Positions 9,595-19,724 of a stretch of DNA of 64,000 bases are shown here, piece by piece (positions within the stretch are counted from its first letter, which is position 1; each line of letters opens with the position of its first letter). Under the pieces are notes generated by a model, which worked only from the letters and a program-made list of their open reading frames with translations, did not search any database and was not told the DNA's origin. The position numbers and the translations under genes are program-made. This DNA comes from Gallionella sp. (GTDB lineage: Bacteria > Pseudomonadota > Gammaproteobacteria > Burkholderiales > Gallionellaceae): contig JAQTUP010000004.1 of NCBI GenBank assembly GCA_028707275.1, forward strand, positions 204,580-268,579. Direction: 5' to 3'.

Positions 9595-12500
9595 GGCTTG
9601 GCCTTCTCGTCGAATTTAGAGAGGATGTCGTTAAACATATCCTCATCGAATTTGAATCTCAGGCGCATCAAAAACCCCTTGTCGGTGGCGTTTTGTCCGA
9701 CCATATCCGGTTCCTTGAAGCCGAAGAAGTTATAGCCGGCAGAAACCCACAAATTTTCCTGCACCAGATAACCCACCTCTGCGCCCATACCGTAACGCAT
9801 GGAACGGAAATTTCGATCTCCCATCACGGAGGCATTCACGCCGGCATCCCAGCGCTCCGTGACATCCCACATCAGCCGCCCTGCAACCAGCTGTGTGTTG
9901 CTGCTACTGGAGAGTCCCATGCTATGGTCAGTGACCCATTTGGCGGCGTAATGAGCACTCGCCTGCCAGTTCGATTCGGGCTGATAATTGGCATGTGCCG
10001 AGACAATATCCACCCGACGGTTAACAGATGCTGCGGCTGTCGTATCGCTTTCGCGGCGATGCTCCAGTTTACTCAACACATTCCACTCATGCGCATCAAG
10101 ATCGCGCCAGGCCAGACCGCCTTGCAGGCGCTGCTGGATGCGCACCCCGGCGGCAGCACCTCGACTGGCATTCTCGGCAAACACGTGCTTGCCGATCACC
10201 GTCCAGCTGTTGGACAACTTCCTTGCCGCGTCCAGACTGTTTAACCAGCCGCTGGCCGTATCGGAATTATGATATTCCAGCCTGGCCGAGCCTTTCCAGA
10301 GCGGGTCAGCCGTATATTCCACGGCGCCCGTATAGGCCTGGGCACTGCGACCTGCGCCTCCGGCGACGTTGACGACACGCTCAGCACTGGTATTCAGACG
10401 CAAGCCTTCGTCCAGTTGCCACTTGTTGCGCAAACCGACCGCCGCTTCTGCCTGAGCGCCGTCGATCGCACCTCGTGCCCGATACTCGCTGAACAAATGG
10501 GTATCAGGCGTGTAGTCGGTGTCCATGCCGAACACGGTCGTATTGCTGCGTTGTGTGGCATTGAGCGCAAAAGGACTGGTCAGCGATGAAATAAATTCAT
10601 GGCGCGCATAAATTCTGCCACGGTTCATCATCTGGTATTCGACGCCGATGGCCGCCACTTTTTTCCCGCTGTCCCGGATATCCTGTTCGTATTCGCCATT
10701 CACCGACAATCCGGCCAGCCTTGAAATCTGCGCCGTGGTTTTAAGACGCAAAGACGTGATGTGAGACGCTGCAATGCCCGCCTGAGTTGACGTCTCACGT
10801 GTATCCCGCGCGCCGACTTCAACGCGCACGGTATCGCTGATCCCCTTTTCCAGCTTGAGCAAAACGCCCTTTCTGCTGCTGCCGGAGAGCAAATCGCCGC
10901 TGTCTATCATTTCGCCGCCCAGCGTTGTGGTGGCGTCGAGCTTGAAGGTTCCGCGCGCGCCCGATTCCCGCCGCCCCCGACTGAGTATCGAGGCGGTGTT
11001 ATCGAAAGCCAGATCCGAGCGCCCGGTGTAAATGCGCCCCTGAAATCCGCCGTCATCCAGACGCAATTCGAGCCGCTGCGCGTTTCCCGTACCAATAATG
11101 GTACTGGTATGCGCGACCTCTCCTGTGAGCACCGATTTCTCCGTCAGTTTCAAACTGGCGTTGGCGCCCGAGAGCTTCACAGGTTGCAAGGGGTTGCTGT
11201 CGTGCGCCAGCACGGCGCCCACTTCAAGCTGCTCGGTGAGTTTCAATTGTCCGTCAACACCGCTGACCCAGAAGCTCTTCCCCCCCTGATCCATTTCAAA
11301 AGTGATGCGTATGGACTTCGGATTGAGGTTCGCATCCAGACTGGGCACAGGCGCCTTGAACAGAATACGTCCGGTATATTGCTCGATCTGGTAATCCACA
11401 AAACGGCTTTGCTGCTCGGCCTTCAGGATCAAGGCCGGCTGGCTGCGATCGCGAGTCAGAATTTCGATTTTTTCGCTGTTGATCAGCGCGCCATTATTGT
11501 TCAACTGATACGGGCCTGAGGTGCCGTTGGCAGGAATTTCCTGAATCACCTGACGCGAAGTATCCTGACTGGCGAACGCATTCACCATCACATGGTCGTT
11601 CTCGTAATGCTCCTTAACGCCGGTCAGCGTGCGATTGTATTGCGACAACGAACGGGCAGGGTTGATGCTTTGCGTGACATAGTCGCCATACAGCAGATAA
11701 GATTTGCCCTTGTCCACGCGCACGTACAGGCGACTGGTCGACTGTGCATCGTAGCCCTTGATGGAAGAGTCGCCATACACGGGGTAGAACTCATCGGGTT
11801 GTATATCGCGGAACAGGCGCTGTTTTGCGCTCTTGTCCGAGTCATATGCGACCGTCAACAGATACTCGCCCTTAACCTTGCCTTTGAGAAACAGAGCGGC
11901 TCGTTCGCTCAAGCTGTTCCGGCCATCGGTCGCCGCAATGCGCTTGATTTCCTGTTCGAAACTGTCATTGACGCCGACGGGCACCAATTGCGAGGCTTTG
12001 AGGCTGTGCATGTTGAATGCGCCTTCTATCAGTCCGGCAGCGACCAACGGACGCAACTCGGGAAGATAGGCAATACGATGTTCGGCCTTGATGATACCGC
12101 TCGACACCCGCAACACATCTTCGCCCGGCAAAGCCGGCGGCAAAACAGAAAATTCCGCACGCCCCCCTTCCATGAACACCTGTACGCCGGGCTCCTTAGG
12201 GTTCAGATCTTTGGTCTGCCAGCGCCCCGGGTTTGCTTCCAGCGTCAAATAGGTGCGAGAGGTGACGACCACCCCGCTCTCATCGACCAGGCTGATTTTC
12301 ACCGTAAACGGAGTACGCCCGTTGGCTTCGACTGTTTTGGGCGCCTCGACAACGATGTGCGCCATTTTATCCGGAGCGACCAGGGTGATGCGCTTGATGC
12401 CACGTTCATTGCCAAACTGGTCCATCTGCCTGATCGTCAACTGGTTTTCGCCCGGTTTGAGCAACACGCCGATATATTCCCACGCTTCGAGCTGCTTGTC

Positions 12501-15500
12501 AGCCAGTGTGCTTTTCTTGCCCACCCGCTCCTGGCCGATGACCTGATCATTCGCGCTCAGGCTGAAAATCGATCCGATCATGCCCTTGATACGCACGTTG
12601 GCCTGCGCGACGGGCATGATGTCGTGATCCTTGAGATCAATAAAATCGAAACTGTTATCGGTTTCCGACAACAGCGTGTCCATATCGACGACAGGAACAG
12701 TGGCCACAGGCAGATCCGGCAAATTCGAATTGGCGGAATTAAGCCCTGCGTCCTGCGCCACCGGCTGAAAACTCTGCGCAGCATTGATCGCGCCTGCCGG
12801 TTTGCCCAGTTCCCCGGCAGCCGGCAAGGCGCGATTATCGGTGAGCGGCAAAACACTCGCCTGCGGGTTGAGTTTGAAGCTGAGCGCACGCTCCGTCTCG
12901 TTATTCTGGCGCTTGTCATGCCGCAGCTTTATCTCTTGCAGCACATCGGCAGTACAGGTGTCGCTGGCAAAATCCGCGCGATGCAGTTCACCATTTTTCA
13001 GATCAACGAAGCGGCTTCCTGCCACACCCGCATTGCGATTAGCCAACACTTCCAGCACGGCACCGGCAGGCAAGGTGCTGTCGTCCAGTTTCAGGGTATG
13101 CGTGCGCGCGACAATACCGTAAAGCGAATATTTACCGTCGCTGTCGCTGGTCACATTCGTGCCATCTTCCAAAAACAGGCGAATACCGGGAATGCCCGGC
13201 TCGTCGGTTTCCTGAACATGATTGCGGTTGCAGTCAAGATAGACCGTCCCCAGAATATAGCCCTTATCGCTGAACACGCCCTGCACTATTTGCACCGCAG
13301 CGGTCGCGACATTGGACATGGCCGCGCCACTGCTGGCCTGGGCACGGTTAATTCCCGAACCCAGCGCAGCCTCAATGCCAATTGCCGCACGGTAGGTGAG
13401 CGTCACCGATGTATTGGCCGACAAATTCCCCAGCGCAAAGGTCAGAACCGGCCCCACCCCTCCGGCAGGATCGGCCTGAACAATATTATTTAAACGGGTC
13501 GTGCCCGGCACATAGCGAAAACCGCGCGGCAAAATATCCTGTATCCGGGTCGAGGGCAGCGTAAGGGTGGTCGTGTTCTTGACGACTATCGTATAGTCGA
13601 CAAAATCACCCGGTTCAGCAGTGGTACGGGAGGCCACCTTGCTGGCCAGGAGCCCTGAACCGGCAACCAAAACCGGGTCAATCGGGATATGGTTATTGAC
13701 CACATCCTTTAACCCTGCGGCCAGATTGATCGACAGATAGTAGGTGGTCGGACTGCCCACCTGTGGCGCACCGGCCTGAGTTTGCACCGGATACTGACCG
13801 ACGCCTGTCGGCGGGCTCAAGGCCACAGGTTGAGTCGGAATTAAAACCGAAGGGGCTGTATATTTGGCGGGGGCTGTGACTTGTAATTTGTAAAGCCCTG
13901 CCGGTGCTGCGCCTAACAGCAAAAACTGGTAATAACCGTTTACACCGACCGTTTGAGCCGCATTAGCCGTACCTCCCAGCAGATGTATGGCAGGATTAAA
14001 TCCGGCAGGACCTGTAAAGGTAACCTTTGCGCCCGCAACAGCCACCCGGGTAATCGAATCGTACACCACACCGCTCGGATCGAGCGGCAGACTTTGCTCC
14101 ACGATGTTGTTCCCCGCAACCAGGTTCAGATTTTGTATCTCGCCCGTGGTGGAGTTGACCGTAGCGCTCGAAGTCTGTACGCCATATTCGCCATTCACTG
14201 GGGATGCAAACAGCGCGCCGCTCGCCAGATCCCGAAAACGAAGCCGGTAGCCTGTTCCAGGCGCTATCGGGCCTATGGTATATGAACCGTTAGCGTTAGT
14301 GATGGCCGTGGCGACCACCACGCCTGCCGAATTGAGCAATTCAACCTGCATACCGGAGACAAAGGTCTCTCCCGCATCGTATCTTCTGTTGTGATTCGCA
14401 TCGAGCCAGACTCGCCCGGATACCGTTGCCGCCAAACCGACAATGACAATGTCGCTCGCCGCGTTATTGGTGGAATTCAACGCCAGCTCGCCCCCTCCTG
14501 CAACCTGCGCCGTATTGGTCAGCGGAGAGGCGGCCTGCGCGGCCGTCGTAGGGGTCACGGTAATGGGCAAATTGAGTGCGTTCGCCCCGGCGGCGATGAC
14601 GGCGGCACTGGAGCAAGTAATCACCTGTGCCGCGGCATTGCAAGTCCAGCCATTGCCGCCGGAGGTAGCAGGAACATAAGTCAGTCCTGCAGGCAGCGTA
14701 TCGCTGACCGTCACCATTCCTGTCGTCGCGGCTCCCCCGATATTGCTCACCAGCAAATTAAAAGTTCCGGGCAGGCCTACCGTAAAATTACCCGTATGGG
14801 TTTTTTTCAAGATCAAATCAGGACTCAGAGCTCCCGCCCCGCCCTGCACGGTATAACTTGCCGCGTTGCTGTCTGTGGTTTGTGCCGCCAGGCCATCCGA
14901 GTAGCTGACGCGCACAATATTATTGGTTTGCGCACTGCCAGACACCAGTCCGGGCAATACGTCCACCAAAAATGTCACCTGCGTCGCCGCTCCTGCGGCA
15001 AGGCTCACCAGCGTTCCGCTGAGGGTGGTAACACCGGCAACAGTCGTTGCGCTATAGCTTATTCCGGCAGGATCGGCGCCCGCAGCGTCAGTCAGCAGAG
15101 CTCCGTTCCAACTGCCGCTGCCCGCGACATAACTCATGCCTGTGGTGTTGTATGCGGGTGCAATATTGCCGGCACCAATGACATCGCTGAATTTAATCGC
15201 GGAAGCTGTGGCATTTCCGTTATTGACGAAGGACAGGGTGACGGAAATATGCGCAGCACCATTCGTATTCGGCGATGGACCTGAAATCACGCTGAACGAT
15301 TTAGTCACGGATAACACGGCCTGGTTGGAGAGGACCAGTGTATCAGTGTTGCTTTGCGATGGCGCGGGGGTGGTCGTGGCGGTGGCACTGGCCGAAATGA
15401 CGACTTGCCCACTCGCCCCTGATACTGCCAGAACACCTACTGTGGCAGAAATCACCACATTAAAGGCCGACCCTGCGGCAACGCTGCCCGTATTGACCAG

Positions 15501-15935
15501 CGGAATCAGGTTATCTGGTATGCCGTCGGCATTCGCATCCGCATAAATGACAACATTGCTCAACCCCAATGTACCGCCCGCCACCGCGACAGACAGATTA
15601 AAGCTGTCCGCGCCATTGCCGGTATTTCTGATCTGGTGCGGCAGATAGTAAGTCCCGCCGGGCGTAGTGACCACACGCGACTGGGGCGCTGTCAGGGTGA
15701 ACGATGAGACCTGCTGCACCTGAACTTCAACGATGTTAGACGTCAGCCGCGCCGACAGGCTGGTGACCGAATCTATGTAATTTGCACTGGCCTGATTGGT
15801 AATCAGCGTACCGACCATCGGGATGGCTTGGGCGAATGATGCAAAAAACAACAGCGCAGCCAGCAGCGTACGACCAGCACACCTGACCGTGTTTGCCAGT
15901 CGCTTGATCAGCGTGCTGTTGTTGGATGCGCTCAT
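9591..15935 (-). CDS. 2114-aa surface protein: DUF11/SdrD-B stalk with probable C-terminal outer-membrane barrel
   Basis: The signal peptide ends at FFASFAQA. Residues ~38-370 form an N-terminal module (GTLITNQASANY, VQQVSSFTLTA, NTGNGADSFNL) shared with the neighbouring 948-aa protein. DUF11 units lie near 378 (ILKKTHTGNF) and 765 (LLASKVASRTTAEPGD), and SdrD-B domains near 508 (VSGRVWLDANHNRRYD) and 893 (ILGTVYLDCNRN). An Ig/invasin-like segment (VEAPKTVEANGRTPFTVKIS) follows. From ~1350 to the end, alternating strands such as GEYLLTVAYDSDK, SRLYVRVDKGKSYLLYGDY and LWVSAGYNFFGF look like a large outer-membrane beta-barrel. The protein ends in KFDEKAKP, not the usual terminal Phe. No ribosome site of high quality and no room for a separate promoter are seen upstream. 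A role as membrane-embedded hub of the surface complex is inferred. Confidence 0.82.
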   Translation of the reverse strand: MSASNNSTLIKRLANTVRCAGRTLLAALLFFASFAQAIPMVGTLITNQASANYIDSVTSLSARLTSNIVEVQVQQVSSFTLTAPQSRVVTTPGGTYYLPHQIRNTGNGADSFNLSVAVAGGTLGLSNVVIYADANADGIPDNLIPLVNTGSVAAGSAFNVVISATVGVLAVSGASGQVVISASATATTTPAPSQSNTDTLVLSNQAVLSVTKSFSVISGPSPNTNGAAHISVTLSFVNNGNATASAIKFSDVIGAGNIAPAYNTTGMSYVAGSGSWNGALLTDAAGADPAGISYSATTVAGVTTLSGTLVSLAAGAATQVTFLVDVLPGLVSGSAQTNNIVRVSYSDGLAAQTTDSNAASYTVQGGAGALSPDLILKKTHTGNFTVGLPGTFNLLVSNIGGAATTGMVTVSDTLPAGLTYVPATSGGNGWTCNAAAQVITCSSAAVIAAGANALNLPITVTPTTAAQAASPLTNTAQVAGGGELALNSTNNAASDIVIVGLAATVSGRVWLDANHNRRYDAGETFVSGMQVELLNSAGVVVATAITNANGSYTIGPIAPGTGYRLRFRDLASGALFASPVNGEYGVQTSSATVNSTTGEIQNLNLVAGNNIVEQSLPLDPSGVVYDSITRVAVAGAKVTFTGPAGFNPAIHLLGGTANAAQTVGVNGYYQFLLLGAAPAGLYKLQVTAPAKYTAPSVLIPTQPVALSPPTGVGQYPVQTQAGAPQVGSPTTYYLSINLAAGLKDVVNNHIPIDPVLVAGSGLLASKVASRTTAEPGDFVDYTIVVKNTTTLTLPSTRIQDILPRGFRYVPGTTRLNNIVQADPAGGVGPVLTFALGNLSANTSVTLTYRAAIGIEAALGSGINRAQASSGAAMSNVATAAVQIVQGVFSDKGYILGTVYLDCNRNHVQETDEPGIPGIRLFLEDGTNVTSDSDGKYSLYGIVARTHTLKLDDSTLPAGAVLEVLANRNAGVAGSRFVDLKNGELHRADFASDTCTADVLQEIKLRHDKRQNNETERALSFKLNPQASVLPLTDNRALPAAGELGKPAGAINAAQSFQPVAQDAGLNSANSNLPDLPVATVPVVDMDTLLSETDNSFDFIDLKDHDIMPVAQANVRIKGMIGSIFSLSANDQVIGQERVGKKSTLADKQLEAWEYIGVLLKPGENQLTIRQMDQFGNERGIKRITLVAPDKMAHIVVEAPKTVEANGRTPFTVKISLVDESGVVVTSRTYLTLEANPGRWQTKDLNPKEPGVQVFMEGGRAEFSVLPPALPGEDVLRVSSGIIKAEHRIAYLPELRPLVAAGLIEGAFNMHSLKASQLVPVGVNDSFEQEIKRIAATDGRNSLSERAALFLKGKVKGEYLLTVAYDSDKSAKQRLFRDIQPDEFYPVYGDSSIKGYDAQSTSRLYVRVDKGKSYLLYGDYVTQSINPARSLSQYNRTLTGVKEHYENDHVMVNAFASQDTSRQVIQEIPANGTSGPYQLNNNGALINSEKIEILTRDRSQPALILKAEQQSRFVDYQIEQYTGRILFKAPVPSLDANLNPKSIRITFEMDQGGKSFWVSGVDGQLKLTEQLEVGAVLAHDSNPLQPVKLSGANASLKLTEKSVLTGEVAHTSTIIGTGNAQRLELRLDDGGFQGRIYTGRSDLAFDNTASILSRGRRESGARGTFKLDATTTLGGEMIDSGDLLSGSSRKGVLLKLEKGISDTVRVEVGARDTRETSTQAGIAASHITSLRLKTTAQISRLAGLSVNGEYEQDIRDSGKKVAAIGVEYQMMNRGRIYARHEFISSLTSPFALNATQRSNTTVFGMDTDYTPDTHLFSEYRARGAIDGAQAEAAVGLRNKWQLDEGLRLNTSAERVVNVAGGAGRSAQAYTGAVEYTADPLWKGSARLEYHNSDTASGWLNSLDAARKLSNSWTVIGKHVFAENASRGAAAGVRIQQRLQGGLAWRDLDAHEWNVLSKLEHRRESDTTAAASVNRRVDIVSAHANYQPESNWQASAHYAAKWVTDHSMGLSSSSNTQLVAGRLMWDVTERWDAGVNASVMGDRNFRSMRYGMGAEVGYLVQENLWVSAGYNFFGFKEPDMVGQNATDKGFLMRLRFKFDEDMFNDILSKFDEKAKP

Positions 15936-15951
15936 GATGTACAGGTCTCTA

Positions 15952-15996
15952 TCTTTTTTATCAGTTACCTGAATCTCAGGTAACTGATAAAAAAGA
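15952..15996. repeat. Perfect 21-bp inverted repeat with a 3-nt loop
   Basis: Positions 15952-15972 and 15976-15996 are exact reverse complements around the loop ATC. The core is TCAGTTACCTGA / TCAGGTAACTGA flanked by T-run and A-run. It overlaps the T-run of the terminator at 15989-16016, leaving two consecutive strong hairpins between the 948-aa and 2114-aa genes. Confidence 0.9.
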
Positions 15997-16016
15997 GGGG
16001 GGGATCCCCCCTCTCC
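15989..16016 (-). terminator. Rho-independent terminator after the 948-aa surface gene
   Basis: Read on the minus strand, AGAGGGGGG-AT-CCCCCC-CTCT is followed directly by six T. It lies about 20-40 nt after the stop at 16035 and about 55 nt before the start of the 2114-aa gene, which has no visible promoter of its own. It would be expected to make the upstream 948-aa gene more abundant than the downstream genes, with read-through feeding the rest. Confidence 0.8.
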
Positions 16017-16034
16017 TATGCTTCCTTAATCAGA

Positions 16035-18881
16035 TTAAGGATTGATTTGAACGCCAAAGGTGATAACAGCGGATGCTCCCGGTGCTAACGTACCCAGATT
16101 TGCAGAGATCGTTGCAGCCGTTGCATCCACAGGGAAGGCCGCGAGCGCACCCACCGTAGTTGCAGCCGCAGGAATGACACCGTTCGCACCGGCAAAACTC
16201 TTGTACAGAGTATTTGCAGGGGTGGCATCACTGACGACAACTGTATTTACAGGTTGCGTACCCACGTTGGTTGCTGTGACTTTGTACAGTATGCACGCGC
16301 CGGGAACAGCGCCTGCACCGATAGGTGCATTGCTAAATACCGCACCGGCAAAGTTACCCGCACATGCTGCATCCAGTGCCTGTGTCTTGGCCAGTATCAC
16401 CTGACCTACGATAACGGTCGAGGTATCGGCCGCGACGACAGCGCCAGGCGCTGCAATCGTGTTGATGAGCCCCGTAGTGGTCGCAGTCAGACTGGACGTA
16501 TTGATGTCGCCTGCCGCAGCACTGGCAGCGGCCAATACCTTGACAAACAAACGAATACTTTCGCCTGGCAGAAAACCGCCATTAACCGCTACAACACGAC
16601 CGCCTGTGGTACTACCTGTGAGCGTGTTCAGCGCAACAGTCGACACCACCAGATCCGTTGCATCCAGGATACCGTTGTTGTTGCTGTCCCAGTACACGAT
16701 GTTGTTCCAGCCGGCAACCACACCTGTCATCGGATCCGTCAGGGTAATGACGCTGCCTGCAGCGCCTGCACCTTCGGTCACGTTACCTGTGTTGGTCAGC
16801 GTATGTGAATACACCACAGAACCGCCGGGGAATACCTGGCCGTTATTAGGGGGAGTCACCGTGATGGAACGCACCGTATTGAGCGTCACAGATTCCGGCT
16901 TGAAATCAGATGCAGCCGTAGTAGGAGACGTCGCAGTAAAGGTAATAGCCGTCGCACCTGGAGCCGCCGTCGCACCTGTTGCCGCCGTGGTTACCACGGC
17001 ACAGATCAACGTGTTAGCACCTGCGTTGATCACGCCTGTATTGGTAACCGTTGCACCCAGTGTCGTACAATTACCCGCACCGCCATCTGCTACGAACACA
17101 ACCGACCAGCCAGCCGGCAGGGCCGTAGAAGTAACCGCGTAGGTATCAGCGATCGCACTGGTGTTATTCACATACAGAGGATAGGTGACAGTCGCGCCCG
17201 GATTAACGACAGGCGCCTGAGAAACAACACCACCCACGACAGAAGAGAGCACGGATGGCGTACTTGTCGCACCCGCACCCAGACCCAAAGCACCGACTGT
17301 AGCGGTTGCAACAGGCGCACCCGTGGTCAAGTCGACCGTATTGGCCGTAATCGTCGTCAGACTGTTGTTCACCGTATCGAAGCCGACGCCGATCAGGCCT
17401 GTCGGATTGAACGAAGACCTTGCAGTCAGAACGTTTGCGTAAGCACCGCCGCCACTCACACCACTTGGCAGTGTTGCCTTGACCACGACCAGGTAAGCGC
17501 TGTTCGCCGCGACAGGACCCGTATCCACGACGCCATCAGGAATTGCATTGGTGTCGGTCAATGGGGTTACGCCATCGCTCTTGTACAGCACAAAGGTCGT
17601 ACCAAGAGGGAAAGAGCCGGCTGACAGAGTCACGTTGAAGGTGTCTGTGCCATTGCCGTTGTTGTGGACGTAATCATTGAAGGTGACGGTCGCGCCCTGA
17701 GAAGCACTCGCCACAGTCACGGTATCGCTCACACCACCAATCGTGGTATTAGCCAACAGTTCGTTTGCTGCAACGCCTGCGGTCTGCAATACGGTGAAAG
17801 TTGCCGTATTACTGGGCGTACCGGAACCTGCAACCGAAGAAGTTGCCGTATTGGCCGAAGTACAACCGACGACAGGCTGCATCGCTGCACCATCGTTGTA
17901 GCAAAGACGCGCCTGATTATTGATCTGACCCGGAGCTGCTGCCGCCGACACGGTCACATTGAAGGACAAGGTGCCTGACTGACCTGAAGCCAGACTGGTA
18001 ATAATCGCAGTTGCACGACCTGCCAGTGTCAAGCCAAAGTCAAACGTTGTCGCCGCCGTAAGACCATCAGCCGCCGTAGCACTGTCAACAAGTGCAACGC
18101 CGTTCAACTTGGCCGTTCCCGCGATATAGGCCATGTTGGCCGGCAAGAAGTCAGCCAGAATGACGCCCGTCGCCGCCGTATTACCGGTATTGGTATAGGT
18201 CAGGGTATAGGTAACAGGCGTAGTTCCTGCAGGACCGCTGGGAATACTGATCGACTTGGTGATCGTCACAACTGCCTGAGCTGTCACCGTAATCGTATCG
18301 GTATTAGGGTTGGTTACCCCGACTGTAGCTGGTGTCAACACACTGGCTGCCGCAACCGTCATCGTACCCGAGGTTCCGTTAGCTGCCAGCGCAGGGACAG
18401 TGCCGGTCGCGATAAAGCACGCCGAGGCGCCCGCTGCCACATTGTTCACAGACGTAATCGGCGTTGCATTATCCGCAATACCGTCGCAATTCGCGTCGAT
18501 GAAATATTGCGCAGAGGTCACGGCAAACGCACCGCCGGTCACAACTGCCGTCAGGCTGAAACTGTCTGTCCCGTTACCGTTGTTGGTAACAGTATGCGCG
18601 AAGCTGATAGGCGCACCCGGTGCGGAAGATTTGCTCTGGGAGGCTGTCAGGGTAAAGGCCGCGACCTGCTGCACAATCGTCGTCACGGTATTGGATGTCG
18701 CGTTGCGTCCGATCAAGGATGCATCCGTATAGGTTGCAGACGCCTGGTTACCGATAGTGGTTCCGGCCAGAGGAGCGGCTAACGCGCCTCCCGTGCCGAA
18801 TCCTGCGAGTGCCAGGACAGCAATGGTTTTCCGCAAAGCGGAACCCCATCCTGATCCGGGCGTGTGTAATATATTTTTCAT
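16035..18881 (-). CDS. 948-aa secreted repeat protein, possible major surface-layer component
   Basis: The signal peptide ends at GTGGALAAPLAG. The N-terminal ~300 residues (GTTIGNQASATYTD, VQQVAAFTLTASQS, NNGNGTDSFSL, YFIDANCDGIADN) are paralogous to the N-terminus of the 2114-aa protein. The rest is built of Ala/Thr/Val-rich beta-repeat units (NTGNTAATGVILADFLPANM, NNGNGTDTFNVTL, NTGNVTEGAGA) and ends with a DUF11-like unit (VVSDATPANTLYK). There is no membrane barrel or sortase motif. AAGGAGCAAAGGTA precedes the ATG, a good ribosome-binding site. A strong terminator directly follows the gene. The composition, size and terminator arrangement fit an abundant structural surface protein; that role is inferred, not shown. 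Confidence 0.82.
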   Translation of the reverse strand: MKNILHTPGSGWGSALRKTIAVLALAGFGTGGALAAPLAGTTIGNQASATYTDASLIGRNATSNTVTTIVQQVAAFTLTASQSKSSAPGAPISFAHTVTNNGNGTDSFSLTAVVTGGAFAVTSAQYFIDANCDGIADNATPITSVNNVAAGASACFIATGTVPALAANGTSGTMTVAAASVLTPATVGVTNPNTDTITVTAQAVVTITKSISIPSGPAGTTPVTYTLTYTNTGNTAATGVILADFLPANMAYIAGTAKLNGVALVDSATAADGLTAATTFDFGLTLAGRATAIITSLASGQSGTLSFNVTVSAAAAPGQINNQARLCYNDGAAMQPVVGCTSANTATSSVAGSGTPSNTATFTVLQTAGVAANELLANTTIGGVSDTVTVASASQGATVTFNDYVHNNGNGTDTFNVTLSAGSFPLGTTFVLYKSDGVTPLTDTNAIPDGVVDTGPVAANSAYLVVVKATLPSGVSGGGAYANVLTARSSFNPTGLIGVGFDTVNNSLTTITANTVDLTTGAPVATATVGALGLGAGATSTPSVLSSVVGGVVSQAPVVNPGATVTYPLYVNNTSAIADTYAVTSTALPAGWSVVFVADGGAGNCTTLGATVTNTGVINAGANTLICAVVTTAATGATAAPGATAITFTATSPTTAASDFKPESVTLNTVRSITVTPPNNGQVFPGGSVVYSHTLTNTGNVTEGAGAAGSVITLTDPMTGVVAGWNNIVYWDSNNNGILDATDLVVSTVALNTLTGSTTGGRVVAVNGGFLPGESIRLFVKVLAAASAAAGDINTSSLTATTTGLINTIAAPGAVVAADTSTVIVGQVILAKTQALDAACAGNFAGAVFSNAPIGAGAVPGACILYKVTATNVGTQPVNTVVVSDATPANTLYKSFAGANGVIPAAATTVGALAAFPVDATAATISANLGTLAPGASAVITFGVQINP

Positions 18882-19086
18882 TACCTTTGCTCCTTGTGTA
18901 AATTAATCAAAATTGCGAAAGACAACCGAACGGCATGCCAGACAACCTTACCCTGCCGGATACAGCACGGAACCGCACCACCCTGCCTGTCACGCTTTGT
19001 GCCCGCAGGCATAAAACAGACATGATAAAAACGAGCGGCTATGCGAGCTGCGCGCCAAACCATACAACACCATCAAACACATTCAT
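18882..19086. other. 205-bp spacer in the surface operon
   Basis: No gene is supported here. It holds the ribosome-binding site of the 948-aa gene and one modest hairpin (TGCCTG/CAGGCA arms, around 18994-19022). A weak minus-strand promoter-like stretch (TTGTCT ... GATTAAT) lies within ~50 nt of the 948-aa start and could give that gene extra transcription; support is poor. Confidence 0.3.
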
Positions 19087-19617
19087 TCATCTTTTCACCC
19101 CCTCTGCTGACGCCACTGGTGCGAGGCGAATCCGGGCATAAACGGAAACCTTCTGTCCGGCGTTGATGTCACCGATAGCCCAGCGCAGGCTGCGATATTC
19201 AGAAACAGGAACATCTCTTTCTTCAGTTTTTCCGTTGGCCAGCAGAACCTTTTTGCGCAACGGCACGGCAGCGTAAGTGACCCCGTCTGTGCTGGCCTCA
19301 ACGATGGCAGGTTTGGCGCTGCCGGGCAGATATTCTGTTTCGGGTGGGATGGGCAAGTTCGCCTGGAGCTGGTGAACCGCATGATCGGAGACGTTGCTGT
19401 AAGTTGCCTGATACTGGATGATTTCTCCCGGCTTGATACGCTCGACCGGTTTCAATTCCTCTGCGCCGTTATGAACGACCACCTTGAATTGTTGCAACAC
19501 AACTTCAACATCACCCTTGAGCCGACTACCGGCAGCCCCCTTGACCGGCCCCTCGGCCTGGGCAAAGTTCATTTGCAACAACAGCAGCACGAATGCAAGA
19601 TTGCGTATCTTAAACAT
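19087..19617 (-). CDS. Small secreted DUF11-like protein, first gene of the surface operon
   Basis: This is a 176-aa protein with a clear signal peptide (MFKIRNLAFVLLLLQMNFAQA). A single beta-sandwich-like domain of the DUF11/conserved-repeat type follows (LKPVERIKPGEIIQYQATYSNVSDHAV, LPIPPETEYLPGSAKP, RSLRWAIGDINAGQKVSVYARIRL). The start is supported by GGAGGT 8 nt before the ATG. It is the promoter-proximal gene of the minus-strand run and the one nearest the divergent regulator genes. It may be a periplasmic chaperone-like or accessory subunit for the larger repeat proteins; this is a guess from position and size. Confidence 0.8.
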   Translation of the reverse strand: MFKIRNLAFVLLLLQMNFAQAEGPVKGAAGSRLKGDVEVVLQQFKVVVHNGAEELKPVERIKPGEIIQYQATYSNVSDHAVHQLQANLPIPPETEYLPGSAKPAIVEASTDGVTYAAVPLRKKVLLANGKTEERDVPVSEYRSLRWAIGDINAGQKVSVYARIRLAPVASAEGVKR

Positions 19618-19724
19618 ATTCAGTTACCTCCTGGACAAAATGGTCAGTTTCAAAAAGAATTGGATTCTTTGCCAAAAAATCCGGAATGACCCGGCAGAAT
19701 GACGGTATTCTTTAATAAATGGAA

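Noticed and set aside
11592..13493. 633-codon open frame on the plus strand
   Set aside because: It is antisense to the 2114-aa surface protein. The frame is open because of codon bias of the sense gene; there is no ribosome site, and the product looks like a reverse-frame translation rich in Arg/His/Gln.
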